Assembly (NCBI RefSeq): GCF_033118175.1
Contig: NC_083688.1
Span: 7,089,001 to 7,153,000, forward strand
From: Dama dama
Taxonomy: Eukaryota; Chordata; Mammalia; Artiodactyla; Cervidae
Direction: 5' to 3'
Length of the DNA stretch: 64,000 nt
Below the pieces are notes generated by a model. The model was not told where the DNA came from. It was given only the letters and a program-made list of their open reading frames with translations, and made no database searches. The translations under genes were made by a program, and so were the position numbers. This document shows positions 43,308 to 54,260 of this stretch, one piece after another; positions within the stretch are counted from its first letter, which is position 1, and the number at the start of each line of letters is the position of its first letter.

Positions 43308-43530
43308 AGGGGTCTTCCCTGGTGGTGCTAGTGGTAAAGAATCCACCTGCCAATACAGGAGATACAAGAGGCGTGGGTTTGATCCCTGAGCTGGGAAGAT
43401 CCCCTGTAGTAGGAAACGGCAACATGCTCCAGTATCCTTGTCTGGAATATTCCATGGGCAGAGAGAGGAGCCTGGTGGGCTACAGTCCACGGGATTGCAA
43501 AAGAGTCAGACATGACTGAGCACTTGTTAG
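43308..43530 (+). mobile_element. Bov-tA SINE
   Basis: gtcttccctggtggtgctag, caggagatacaagaggcgtg, agctgggaagatcccctgta, gactgagcacttgttagcag. Confidence 0.92.
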
Positions 43531-43687
43531 CAGTGATTCCAGGGAGGAGACGGGGAAGAGAGTTGGAAACAGGGGACAAAACCGAGAACCCAGGACCAGA
43601 AGCCTTTTGGTGACTAAGGGTTATAATTTCAAACCTGAATTTGGAGTGATATTCAATTTTTACATATAGGCTTCATATTTGCTATAG

Positions 43688-43743
43688 GTCAGCTTGGTTC
43701 AGTTCAGCCACTCAGACGTGTCCGACTCTTTATGACCCCATGG
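43688..43743 (-). mobile_element. 56-bp BovB/BovA tail insertion
   Basis: gttcagttcagccactcaga cgtgtccgactctttatgac is the last few dozen bases of a BovB-type 3' end. Direct repeats atttgctatag (43677-43687) and atttgccatag (43744-43754) flank it. An extremely 5'-truncated copy. Confidence 0.85.
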
Positions 43744-43987
43744 ATTTGCCATAGTATTTGCAGTTAATTATGTTTCCTCCTCTAGTTTGTGTTAAGAGGA
43801 ATCACTGTTGATCCAGATATTTTTCTCAGGTTGTGGGGAGCACATGCTATGTGAAGTGGGGGTACCCCAAAAGGAGATGGTACCCTCCTGACACATGGCT
43901 TCAGGTGGGTGAGTTTAGCCATCTTACAACCTTTCTTCAAAAGTAAACTTCAAAAAATTTTTAAATTTATTTTTTCATTTATTATTT

Positions 43988-44172
43988 TGAAAGAATTAAA
44001 AAAATGTTTATTTGGCTGCACTGGGTCTTAGTTGGGATATGCAAGATTTTTAGTTGCAGCATGCAGGCTCTTAGTTGCAGCCTGTGGGATCTAGTTTTCT
44101 GACCAGGGATTGAACTTGGGTCCCCTGCATTGGGAGTGTGGAGTCTTAACCACTGGACCATCAGGGAAGTCC
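43988..44172 (-). mobile_element. CHR-type SINE, long form
   Basis: gtttatttggctgcactggg, ctgaccagggattgaacttg ggtcccctgcattgggagtg, ccactggaccatcagggaag tcc. Confidence 0.93.
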
Positions 44173-44984
44173 ATAAGCTTTTTTCTTAATTTCAAAATAT
44201 ATTTAGGGTTGCATGAAAGAAGCAAGATTCAGAAGGGTGATTCTGTATAATTCCATTGACATGAAGCTCAATAACAGGTAGAAACTAATATATGATTGTA
44301 AAAAGCAGAATTGCAATCACCTCTGAAAGAGCTTGACTGTCAAGGGCTCATGAATCTTCATGAAGAAACTTACTGGGTTGATAAAAATGTCTTTCATCTT
44401 GTTTTAAATATGGGTATTCTTGTTTTATATATTTTTCAAAATGCAACAAAATACACACTTAAAACCTGTGTAGTTTCTGCATACAAATTATATTACAACA
44501 ATAATTTAAAAAAATTTTAAAGGCACAGTGAGCCTTAGATGAACTAGCTTGGATTACTAGCTTCCTTCCTTGAAATCAAACTTGGAGAAACTATGGAAGC
44601 CGGAAGGAAACACAGACTCCAGAATCAATGGAAAATAACCTTGAGGCCACCAAATTAACCACGAATTCTCTCCGCACCTCTCCCCCAACTCCAGACGGAG
44701 GCTGTGGTGAACCGGAGTGTGAGAGGTGGGTACCTGTAGGCTGTGACAGATGGAAGAAGCCTGCAGTGGTGGTGGGGGTGGTCTGGAGGAAAATGGTTTT
44801 GCTTTGTTTTTTTTTGGATTTGTACGTATATTGGGACAACCATGTTTGATCCGGACTTACTTGGTTTGGTTTATGTGTCTCCTTTGCTTCTCCTTACCCT
44901 CTGGTGTCTTAGAACGAATCTTCACCTTCCTCCAGGGTAGGTACCTGTTGCAGGAAAAATAGGGCACAAAATGATGGCCCTGTC
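44173..44984. other. Non-coding stretch, no recognised element
   Basis: AT-rich to 44520, then GC-richer. Overlapping frames on both strands at 44591-44962 lack homology. ttcaaaatgcaacaaaatac near 44436 hints at old L1 but is too short to call. Confidence 0.4.
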
Positions 44985-45520
44985 CCAGGTCTTGGGCAAG
45001 TCCACGGGATAGGCTGCCAAGTGAGAGTTCTTGGCTTCTCGAAAGTAAGAGTTCAAGATCGAGTCACAGTAAGGTGAAAGCAAATTTATTTACAGAGAAA
45101 CACTCCATAGACAAAATGCAGGCCATCTCAGAATGGAAAGTGGCCCCAGGGTACAGAGTCATCTTGGAAAGTGATAGCACCCCAAAATATGGCGTGGTTA
45201 GTTTTTATGAGCTGGCTTATTTCACAGGCTAACAAGTGGGAGGACTATTCCAACTATTTTTGGAGAAGGGATGGGAATTTCCAGAATTTGGGCCACCACC
45301 CAATTTCGACCTTTTATGGTCAACCTGTCTTGGCGTCTGTGGGTATGTCACAGATTATGCTAATGTATTACGATGAGCATGTAATGAGGCTCAAGGTCTA
45401 CTGGAAGTCACATCTTCTGCCATCTTGGACCTAGTAGGTTCTAACCAGTTTTCATCCAGTCCTCAATGGCTGTCATTCTCTTAAAGGTTATGCCCTGCCA
45501 CCTCCCTCCTGTCTCATGTA
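44985..45520 (-). mobile_element. ERV-type LTR, antisense
   Basis: A reversed poly(A) region (gtgaaagcaaatttatttac agag), then cttggaaagtgatagcaccc, gccatcttggacctagtagg ttctaaccag, and ccctgccacctccctcctgt ctca near the start of the element. The last blocks are typical of a mammalian ERVL/ERV1 LTR. No internal genes adjoin it. Confidence 0.6.
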
Positions 45521-45929
45521 GGGTGATGTTGGTCATATAAAAGCCCTGCTAGGGTTAGAATGCAAGTGGAAACATGATTTACTCTTCTCTCTCCAGTCCT
45601 CAGGGCTGGGGAATCAGTTTAGGGAGACTGCTTCCTCTTGAGATTTCTTCTTTCTAAGGGTTTGAGGGGGAAATGTAAGCAGTGTGAGCTGCATGGTGGG
45701 GTGGCTTGGTCACCAGGCAGCACTCTCGGTCACCTGGGGATACCTGGGGTGGGGGTGCTCCTGGACCTGGGGTCATCCCCTTCCTTCTTAAGGGTTCTTA
45801 AAGGTTGATGTAATTTGGACTTTAACTTTCCACTTCTTACTTCCAGACAAATTAGCTGATCCATAGCTAATTCGAGTCTGATTATTTAGCCACAGATTAA
45901 AACTTGGTTCCATTTTATCAGTCTCACTT
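45521..45929. other. Non-coding stretch, no recognised element
   Basis: Nothing recognised. It includes the G-rich phrase cctggggtgggggtgctcct near 45745. Confidence 0.4.
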
Positions 45930-46093
45930 TTCTTTTTTTAAAAAGATATTTAAATATTTATTCACTTATTTGGCTGCCCTGAGTCTTAGTTTAGGCACAC
46001 AGGATCTTTAGCTGCAGCAGGTGAACTCTCAAACTCCAGCCCCCTGCACCTAAGTGCAGGGTCTTAGCCGCTGGACCACCAGGGAAGTCCCTC
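45930..46093 (-). mobile_element. CHR-type SINE
   Basis: tatttggctgccctgagtct, ggatctttagctgcagcagg, ccgctggaccaccagggaag tccc. The segment encoding the B box is damaged. Confidence 0.9.
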
Positions 46094-46615
46094 TTCATTG
46101 CTTTTCTGATTAGTTTGGATGGAATAGACACAGCTCTTTTCCTCTATTGCATGCTTAATTTTTTTGTTCTTTAATATCCTTCCCACCTTGGCAATTCCTT
46201 TCAGATGCTCCTGTAACTTTCTGTTCCTCATTTTCTCACCTCTTGCAAACTAAATGTTATCTCTACATTGTTACTTTTATAATTTTGCTTCTTACTAGTG
46301 CTTTCAAGATTATCACAGGCTTAATGCTTATTGGGTGTGATGGGGCCGATAATGTGTGAAAAATTACTTGGGCACAAAGATATCAACACAGTTGAGGAAA
46401 GGACTGTATTGTGCAGAGGCAGGTCTGAAATGACCTTTCGCTATAGCCGATGCCATCTGTCGGTGGAGGAAGGGTTGACATTCTTTTTTCTGGAGTTCTT
46501 ATTTCTGTGAATCTATAGACGTTGAAATTTAAATGGAAAAGTTTCTGTATACATATTCATCTGTGGCTTTAAAAATAATTCATTCTTAGGGAGTAGAGGA
46601 GGGATGGATTGGGAA
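46094..46615. other. AT-rich non-coding stretch
   Basis: No gene or repeat identified. Confidence 0.4.
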
Positions 46616-46626
46616 TTTGGGGATTA

Positions 46627-46837
46627 TATATCTTAATCACTCAGTCATGTCTGACTCTTTTGAGACCTTATGGACTGTAGTCCGCCAGGCTCCTCTGTTC
46701 ATGGGATTCTCCAGGCAAGAATACTATTCTGGGTTGCCATGCCCTCCTCCAGGGGACCTTCCCAACCCAGGGATCGAACCTGGGTCTCCTGCATTGCAGG
46801 CAGATTCTTCACTGTCTGAGCTGCCAGGGAATCCCAG
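46627..46837 (-). mobile_element. Bov-tA SINE
   Basis: cactcagtcatgtctgactc, actgtagtccgccaggctcc, cccaacccagggatcgaacc tgggtctcctgcattgcagg. Flanking repeats tttggggatta (46616-46626) and tttgggatta (46838-46847). Confidence 0.94.
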
Positions 46838-47060
46838 TTTGGGATTAGCAGATGCAAACCATTATATATAGAATGGATAAACAGTAAGGTCCTACTGTAT
46901 AGCACAGGGAACTATATTCAATATCCTGTGATACCATAATGGAAAAGAATATGAAAAATAATGTGTATATATACATATGTATAACTGAATCACTCTTCTG
47001 TATAGCAGAAATTAACAACATTGTAAATCAACTATACTTCAATAAAATAAATTAAAAAAC
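46838..47060 (+). mobile_element. L1 3' UTR
   Basis: ggtcctactgtatagcacag ggaactatattcaatatcct, taactgaatcactcttctg, aacaacattgtaaatcaact atacttcaataaaat and an A-rich tail: an artiodactyl L1 3' end in sense. Related fragments lie at 21877-22020 (antisense), 54205-54260 (antisense) and 61437-61670 (sense). Confidence 0.9.
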
Positions 47061-47094
47061 AATTCATTAGGTACAGTGGATGTATTTCCTTGTC

Positions 47095-47290
47095 AGTGCA
47101 CCTTGATTTACTTCATTCATTTCGTCCTATGTAGTATTCCATGGTATGGTTACACTATAACTTATTCAATCATTCCCCTATGGATGGACACTTAGGTTGT
47201 TCCTAGATTTTCTTTTTACTGACCTTGTCAAATACATTTCTTTGGGTTTAAATGTACCTTTCTTTAATTTTCATTAAAGCTGAGCATGTT
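47095..47290 (-). mobile_element. L1M antisense fragment
   Basis: gtagtattccatggtatggt, cctatggatggacacttagg ttgttcctag, aaagctgagcatgtttttat gtgtttattggccat. Confidence 0.8.
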
Positions 47291-48086
47291 TTTATGTGTT
47301 TATTGGCCATGTCAATAAGAAGACTTCTACATACTTCATGATTTTTAAGTACTGTACAATATTACAAGATATGGCTTTATCACAGCTTACCCAGGTAGCC
47401 CTTGGTGTTGGAAATTGTTTCTTTACAAATCAAATGTTTTCTTATATTGAGATGTTTTTTGGCAGGGGTTGGGAGTGGGGCTTATGTAGCTGCCCAGCTC
47501 TGAAAATATCTTGCAGTTAATGAACTGGATTTGTCATGCTCTTGGTTAGGTGGTTTCAGATATTTGTATTTTATTGTGGAGACACAGAAGCCTAGTTTTT
47601 GAACTGTATGCTCAAACACTGAAAGCCAGCCAAACTTCTACACTCTCCTTTATTATTTTAAAGAATAATGGTCAAATTCTAGTTGGGTAAGCTTTATATC
47701 ATAACTACTTGTTTCCTTTTTTGATTGATGTATATATTTGGCTAACTGTCTTTTTGATGAAGACTTGCTTTGATTTGTCCAAAGGAAGAGTTAAGATACC
47801 ACTATTTGTCATACAAGAAGAAACACGGACATGAAACTAATAGGACAAAATTATTTAGTATTTTAAAGCTTTTTTTTTTTTTTTCCCTTAGTGTTCATCA
47901 AAGGCACTTGTCCAGCTTGTGGAGCTGACTAGAGTAACCTTCAGAGAGCAGCTTGAATTTTGTTTCTCGTTGGTTTGTTCTAAGGTGTTTCTATTGATTG
48001 ATGAAGCTGTATCGTACATGATAGATCTGAGCACATACTTCTCTTTGAGCAGTCAGCAGGTGACTATAGACTTTCTGATTTCTATT
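47291..48086. other. Non-coding stretch, no recognised element
   Basis: AT-rich with a T run at 47871-47884. No exon or named repeat. Confidence 0.4.
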
Positions 48087-48270
48087 TTTTTAATTTTATT
48101 TGTTTATTTTTGGCTGTAGTGGGTCTTAGTTGTGGTGTGTGGACTCCACAGTGTGGGCTCGGTAGTTGCAGCGTGAGGACTTAGTTGCCCCGTGCCACAT
48201 GGGATCTCAGTTCCCCGTCCAGGGATCAGCTGCGTTGGATTCTTAACCACTGGACCACCTGGTAAGTCCT
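48087..48270 (-). mobile_element. CHR-type SINE, long form
   Basis: tatttttggctgtagtgggt, gatctcagttccccgtccag ggatcagc, aaccactggaccacctggta agtcc. Imperfect flanking repeats tagactttctgattt and tagactatttgattct. Confidence 0.92.
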
Positions 48271-48649
48271 TAGACTATTTGATTCTTACCATGCTTCCAA
48301 AGAAAAGATGCTTACCTCCCTCCTTTCTTCCTCTTTTTCTTTTTTCTATTGAGGGATAACACACAGGTTACAAAATTCATAGCCATGCTAATCCTAAATG
48401 CTTGATGGATTCTCACATATGTACCTATCCACATGAACGTCACCCAGGCCAAGGTGGAGAATGCTTTCAGTAATCCAGCCAGCTTCCCTACGCCTTCCCT
48501 GTCCATACTATCCCCTTGCTGGAGGTAACAGCAGTCTGACTTCTATGAGCATCAGTTTTGCCTGTTCTTGCACATATGGTATGTGCTCTTGTGTGTGACT
48601 CCTTTTGCTCAATATTTCTGTTTTTGCGATTCATGGAAGTTGTTGAGTG

Positions 48650-49255
48650 CACGACAGAACCAAACTTGAGGCTGCTCACACATGTATCAGTAAAGCTGAT
48701 CTACTGACACAAGGCTGCGGTGAAGAAAAGTGCAGTGTTATCCGCGGGCACCAAGCAAGGAGTCCAGGCAGCTAGTGCTCAAAGGTTCCGACTCCTCAAT
48801 GGCTTCCAGGGGAAGGTTTTTAAAGATAGGATAAGGGAGGAAGATTGTAAGGCGTGTGATTAACTGGTGAACATTCTTCTGATTGGTTGGTAGTGAGGTA
48901 ATTGGGAGTCAACATCATCAACCTTCTGGTTCCAACTGATTTGGGGTCTATGTACTTCTTCCATCTGGTGGGGGTTTCGGGATCGGCAAAACAGCTCAAA
49001 AGATATGGCTCAGAATATTATCTATAGCCCTTGAAGAGGAACAAAAGGTCTTTGACTCTGTTTATTGGTAAAGCTATTATTATTTTGTCTTGCTTGACTG
49101 TTTCCTTCACTTCTGCATTTTCTTGCTTCTCTGATTAAATTTCTTCTTTGGAACTTGGGGAAGGCCTAAGAGGCTAAAGTTTTTCTATAAACAAGAGACA
49201 GGTGGAGGGCGTGGGAAGGTCTGTCCTGGGAAGGTCCCATAGGGTCCCACTTGGG
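48650..49255 (-). mobile_element. ERV LTR, antisense, inside L1M
   Basis: catcatcaaccttctggttc caactgat is the reverse complement of the block in the LTRs at 29.3 and 36.6 kb. It continues with tggtgggggtttcgggatcg and gggaaggtcccatagggtcc. It separates L1M pieces that should adjoin; the exact ends and duplication were not resolved. Confidence 0.65.
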
Positions 49256-49607
49256 TACAAGTGTACGGATGTCTGTTTCGTTGTTGCGGTTGTGTAGCAG
49301 CTCATTGTATGCCTCTGCTGCAGTTTGTTTATCCATCAGCTAGTGCAATAGTCATTGGCGATTACAAGGCGAGCTTTCAAGAACATCTTCTACATGTCTT
49401 CTCCTGCAGCCATTTCTCTTGGGCATATACTTCGGATTGGCATTGCTGAATGAGAAGACAGCCGTATATTTAGGTTTAGGAAAATCTGCTAAACAGTTTT
49501 CCAAAGAGGTTGCGCCATTTTATATTCCTGCCAGCAAGATATGAGCATTTCAGTTGCTCCAGGTCCTTGTGAACATTTGCCAATCTTTTAAACTTATCCA
49601 TTCTGTA

Positions 49608-49753
49608 AAAAAAAAAAATTTTTTTAAAAATTTTGTTTATTTGTTGGCTGCACCATGCAGTATGTGGGATCTAGTTCCCTAACCAGGGACTGAACCCATG
49701 TCTGCTACATTGAAAGGCAGAGTCTTAACCACTGGACCACCAGGGATGTCCCT
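49608..49753 (-). mobile_element. CHR-type SINE inside L1M
   Basis: tatttgttggctgcaccatg, gtgggatctagttccctaac cagggactgaaccc, ccactggaccaccagggatg tccc, with the A-rich tail at its left. Confidence 0.92.
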
Positions 49754-49835
49754 AATTCAGCCATTCTGATGGGAGTCTTGTGATGTCTCCTTGTGGTTTT
49801 CATTTGTATTAATATTTCAAGGCTATTTGTTTGTG

Positions 49836-50094
49836 TGGGTCACTCTACCTAGGCTTTTACTTTTTGTCTGAAAAGATCTTGTATTGTATGTAGTGGAATA
49901 TGCCAATGCTTAAAGTGTTTTCTGAGATGGCTAGACAGCTTTTACCAATTTCCTTATTCCCAACCTTGGCATCAATATTCACATAGGCTTGAGAAAGCCT
50001 GTGTGTTTGTGTTTATACCTGGTGTCTGTTTCAGAGATGAAGCTTCCCCTGGAATGTTCTTGGAATATTGTGCAGTGCCAGGTGACTTTGGGCA
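49836..50094. other. Short non-coding stretch
   Basis: Nothing recognised after the L1M ends. Confidence 0.4.
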
Positions 50095-50305
50095 TGTGTG
50101 CTGAGTCGAGTCAGTCATGTCTGACTGTTTGCAACCCTATGGACTGTAGCCCACCAGGCTCCTCTATCCATGGGATTCTCCAGGCAAGAACACTGGAGGG
50201 GGTTGCCATTTCCTACTCCAGGGGATCTTCCCAACCCAAGGATCGAACCCAGGTCTCCCACATGGCAGGCAATTTCTTAACCGTCTGAACCACCAGGGAC
50301 TCTGC
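50095..50305 (-). mobile_element. Bov-tA SINE
   Basis: gtgtgctgagtcgagtcagt, gactgtagcccaccaggctc, cttcccaacccaaggatcga acccaggtctccc, gaaccaccagggact. Confidence 0.93.
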
Positions 50306-50579
50306 ATAGACAGTGCCTGCTGGAGGTTGCAGGGATGGAGGAAGAAGAAAGGACTTGCTCCTTCCACTTTGCTTCCTGTTCCTGTGGGCATCTCTGTAGC
50401 TACAGATCTTCACCCCGGCAATGGCAGTTCCTTCCTGTAGCTGCAGCTGAATCCACTTTGCAGTGTTTTTTACATCGGCAGAGGCAGCTTCACTGTATCC
50501 CCCTCAGAGATACCAGCACCAGCCAAGCAACGACCCCTCCCTGTCCATCCCTTTCCATCCTCACTATAATAACAGCTTC

Positions 50580-50690
50580 TTAAGGGCAGGGATTGTCTGT
50601 GTGGCTCACAGAGCTATTCCAAGCAATTAATACTGCGCCTGGGCACTTTGCTTAATAATATTTGTGGGCTGATTGAGTGGGTGTAGGTAC
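50580..50690 (+). mobile_element. L2 LINE 3'-end remnant
   Basis: ttaagggcagggattgtctg, taatactgcgcctgggcact, taataatatttgtgggctga matches the terminal L2 block ('gcagggactgtgtct...cctggcaca...aataaatatttgttgaatga'). Confidence 0.6.
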
Positions 50691-51261
50691 ATGGGTGGAT
50701 GGTTGTTCGTTTATGATTTCGTGTGAATTACTTGTTTGGCTGACTTTTCTATTTCAGTTTTTGTTAATTCTGAGCCAAGATTAACTGTAAAATGAGGTTT
50801 AAATAAATTAGAATGGCATGTTCTTTTTTTGAGATAGATGCAGTCCCTAGAACTTGGGTGTTTTGACTTAATGTTCTTCTAGTGAAGTTTTGAGGACAAC
50901 CCCAGATTGGGAGATAGAAAAAGCAGGATAAAACTACTAATGACAGAGACAGAGGAATATTCCTGTGGTCAGTGGTCAGCTCAGGAAATCAATGTATTTA
51001 ACAAAACATGTTTGGAGACAAACTCATTCTGGACCAATCAATAGCCTTGCACTCTTTTTTTTTTTTTTAAAGACACTAACATTTTACAGTCAGGGCAAGA
51101 TCACTGGTGAAAGATTCTGAGTTATGGAGATAGGAATAGAGAACAATCTCTCCAGCAAGAAGCAGCAAGACCAAATGAAGTCACAGTGGCAACTAGTCCA
51201 AACAGAATTAATGTGGTGGTTTTCCACTTGATCAGAGAACCACTGAGTGATTAGGATCCAA
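50691..51261. other. Non-coding stretch, no recognised element
   Basis: Contains a T run at 51055-51068. No gene or repeat identified before the U6 copy. Confidence 0.4.
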
Positions 51262-51371
51262 GCGCTCACTTCAGCAGCACACAGAGAACTACAATTGGAA
51301 CAATACCGAGAAGATTAGCATGGCCCCTGCCCAAAGATGAGATGAAAATTCGTGAAGTGTTCCACAATTTT
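51262..51371 (+). pseudogene. RNU6: U6 spliceosomal snRNA pseudogene
   Basis: Full-length relative of U6: begins gcgctcacttcagcagcaca, keeps gagaagattagcatggcccc tgc with the ACAGAGA-region neighbour changed to ataccgagaag, and ends attcgtgaagtgttccacaa tttt. About fifteen substitutions against U6, including loss of the canonical ACAGAGA box, argue against function. No proximal-sequence element or TATA is evident upstream, as expected for a retro-pseudogene. Confidence 0.93.
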
Positions 51372-52008
51372 GAGCTCCCTCACTCTTTCCATTGTGCAAG
51401 GACACAGCAGGAGACAACCCTCTAGGGGTCAGGAAGCAAATTCTCATCTGCAGGCATCTTGATCTTCCCAGCCTCCATTTCTGCAGGAAATGAATATTTG
51501 TTCTTCAAGCCCAGAACGAACAAAGCAAAACTAAACAAAACAAAAAACCCCACAAAGGTATCTTGAGACACCAGTGACTCAGAAAGTCACTGTTTATAAA
51601 GTAACTATCTTTTTTAATGCTAGAATTTTAGTTTATCAGTCACCGTTTAGATAGCTCCAGATTTTTAGTTTGGACCTCTGAAAACTCTTTGAAAGATTTT
51701 ATTATCTGTTTTTAGAGTTGTAAACATTGTCACAGGCCTCAGGGACAGTTTAGAGTGGAAATGTGTTATTAATACCTAATAGCAGCACGGGCCACAGAGT
51801 TGCCTCTTTAAGTTTTGGCTTCCTGTGAAGAAAATGGGATTATTGAGTAATTTTGGTTGCTTTGTTAATGTGTGTATGTGAAGTTTAACTCATGGTGATG
51901 TTGCACACAGAGGGGTTTGGTTCACTCATTTTATTACTAGTGTTGTTAATGTCCATTATAAATGCTTAAGAAAAGAGTCTAGTCCTCTGAGTGTTTGTAG
52001 GGGGTACA
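51372..52008. other. Non-coding stretch, no recognised element
   Basis: No repeat or exon seen. Confidence 0.4.
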
Positions 52009-52115
52009 TGGGTTTCCCAGGGGGCACTAGTGGTAAAGAACCTTCCTACCAATGCAGGAGATGTAAAAGACTCGAGTTTGATCGCTGGGTTGGGAAGATC
52101 TTTTGAAGGTCTTTT
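52009..52115 (+). mobile_element. Bov-tA SINE, tRNA-like head only
   Basis: gggtttcccagggggcacta, gcaggagatgtaaaagactc, tttgatcgctgggttgggaa gatc; the BovA half is missing, replaced by a local triplication of ggtcttttgaa-like units at 52100-52130. Confidence 0.85.
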
Positions 52116-52279
52116 GAAAGTCTTTTGGGGTCTGTGTGGGGCCTGTTTTCTTCTTTCTCCCTCTCTTTTTTTCAATAATAAGGTTAAATCAGGATTATTT
52201 TTTATGCGTGTCTTCTGACAAGATGGTATGGGTTCTGATTAGTTTACCTGTTGGAGTTTCTACAATGTTTATTAGCCAG

Positions 52280-52466
52280 CGTGCTAAATCACTCCAATTG
52301 TGTCTGACTTTTTGCAACCCTATGGACTGTAGCCTGCCAGTCTCCTCTGTCCATGGGATTCTCCAAGCAAGAATCCTTCTCCAGGGGATCTTCCCAACCC
52401 AAGAGTCAAACCCATGTCTCCTGCATTGGCAGGTGGCTTTTTAAACTAGTACAAACTTGGAAGCCC
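52280..52466 (-). mobile_element. Bov-tA SINE
   Basis: gtgctaaatcactccaattg, actgtagcctgccagtctcc, cttcccaacccaagagtcaa acccatgtctcctgcattgg. About 20 bp of the BovA half is deleted. Target-site duplication tttattagccag (52268-52279) against tttattagtcag (52467-52478). Confidence 0.94.
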
Positions 52467-52478
52467 TTTATTAGTCAG

Positions 52479-53188
52479 AGGGGAGAGATTTAGGCCACTT
52501 AACATTTGTGGCGGCACATATTTTAGCTAAATTTATCTTCTAGAAAAAAAAATGTTTGAATGCTTCTAAACCCTGGAGATCACAGAGACAATATAAACTG
52601 TGTTGAATCAGGAGGAATTGTGAGGTGTTTAAAAACAAATTTTCAAGTGAATTGAGCACCTCTGACATGGAGAGGGTTGATTTCCTGTGGGGATTCATAT
52701 CACAAAGCAGTTTCTTAGCAACAGTGGCAGAAGCAATATTTGTGTAGAGGAAGGGTTTAATTATCCCAGGGGGGAGAAAAGCCCCACAAAACATCATTTA
52801 ATTGTGAAAGGCGATTGATAGAAATTGGCCTTGGAAAATTGAAGGAGCATCACTTGGAGATGCAGGAAAGGACCGGAAGATCTTGCTTCATCATTTACCA
52901 TCTTTACAGGCTGGCCTCATGGTGAACTAAGTTGGACTAAGTGGACTTCCTTGAATGGGTCATCCAGGAATCTGTGTATGAAGAAACAATACTAGCTCTT
53001 TGTATATAAGACAAAAGTATAAAATTTAAAAAAACAAAACAAAACAAAACAAAACTGGTAGGTTTGGCAGACAGTGTAATTAAAAAATCCTGATCCAGTC
53101 TGCTGTAAAAACTTCAGAGTCTCATCCAATTTCACTTTTCCCTTTTCCCAGGCTCAGAAGCCTGCAGAGTAGGAAGGTCGTGTGGTTG
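52479..53188. other. Non-coding stretch with (AAAAC)n
   Basis: An AAAAC pentamer microsatellite lies at 53027-53055. No gene or other repeat found. Confidence 0.5.
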
Positions 53189-53223
53189 GCATCTTCTGTT
53201 TTTTTTTTTTTTTGCATCTTCTG
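53189..53223 (-). repeat. Poly(T) insertion between perfect direct repeats
   Basis: gcatcttctg at 53189-53198 and 53214-53223 with only a run of 15 T between them, and a further T run after the second copy. It has the same structure as 30398-30437. Confidence 0.75.
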
Positions 53224-53275
53224 TTTTTAACCTTCCCTTCCCTCCCTACTCCCTGGATGCTGTTTTGGGTCCCTC

Positions 53276-53497
53276 TAGGGCTTTCCTGGTGGCTCAGACA
53301 GTAAATAATCTTCCAGCAATGCAGGAGATCTGGGTTCAATCCCTGGGTTGGGAAAATCCCCTGGAGGAGGGCATGGCAACCCACTCCAGTATTCTTGCCT
53401 GGAGAATCCCCATGGACAGAGGAGCCTGGTGGGCTGCAGTCCATGGGGTCACACATAGTTGGACACGCCTGAGTGACCAAGCATAGCACGCACGGGG
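53276..53497 (+). mobile_element. Bov-tA SINE
   Basis: gggctttcctggtggctcag, gcaggagatctgggttcaat ccctgggttggg, and a complete BovA half to gacacgcctgagtgaccaag. Confidence 0.94.
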
Positions 53498-54204
53498 CTG
53501 GGGCGGGGAGGCGGGAGGGAAAGAGCCTTTTCGGTGGCTTCACTCGTCATCTGGCATTGTTACTATTGAAGTTGTGGAAGCTGAAGGATGCTTGTCCTGT
53601 GAGGTGATTTTGTGGATTTTTTTTTAGGTCCTTTCTTCGAGGACCCCACTTGCAGTTCCATGGAGTGGACAATGACTCTGTGTTTGATCAAAACGGTTCT
53701 GTGTTTGATGGTCTAAAACCCAGCCTCTTTCTGCTGATGTCATCTGGCTTCTGGCAAGAAACTCTCTTGGGCAGATTTCTTTGTAGGTATCCCATTCCTG
53801 GCAGTTCCCTGGGGTCTGTCCATGGAAAACACGAACCTTTAACTTGCTATGAGTCAAACTTCCCCGTGAAGATAGGTATTTTACCAGTTTCTTTCCTATC
53901 TTTCTAAGGATAGTCTGGGTTATTGTTTGTGCGGTCAGTTAATAATGTATTGTGTCTCAGCATTAAAATCACCCTTCATTGCCCTGCTCTGTGATAGGTA
54001 AGCTGGACCCTGTAACTATTTCCCCTCTGTCAGCTGGCGTGATGCTCAGGCTTGTCTGTAGAGCAGGCCCAGGAACATGACAGAAGGAAGGGGGGCTTCT
54101 CATCAGGATTTCTGCATTTTTTGCTTGCTACTGTGATGCGTGGCGGCCGGCAATGTGTAGTGACCAGTGGTATGTGGAACAACCAGTGGTGCTCATGCCA
54201 ATGA
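53498..54204. other. Non-coding stretch, no recognised element
   Basis: Short frames at 53624-53907 on both strands show no recognisable product. A local direct repeat (tctgtgtttgat at 53678-53689 and 53698-53709) is the only structure seen. Confidence 0.4.
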
Positions 54205-54260
54205 GTTTATTTTTTTCAGTTTATTTCATTGAAGTATGGTTGATTTACAGTGTGCCAAAT
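54205..54260 (-). mobile_element. L1 3'-UTR fragment, antisense
   Basis: ttcattgaagtatggttgat ttacagtgtgcc is the antisense L1 3' terminus; a CHR SINE follows at once. Confidence 0.75.

Larger units (their letters stand above)
48340..49835 (-). mobile_element. L1M 3' region, antisense, interrupted twice
   Basis: Antisense L1 landmarks: ttgagggataacacacaggt, gtcacccaggccaaggtgga, ctgtccatactatccccttg, tttttgcgattcatggaagt tgttg, then after an LTR cagtttgtttatccatcagc, cggattggcattgctgaatg, gttttccaaagaggttgcgc, and after a CHR attctgatgggagtcttgtg atgtctccttgtggttttc. One old L1 opened by two later insertions. Confidence 0.8.
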
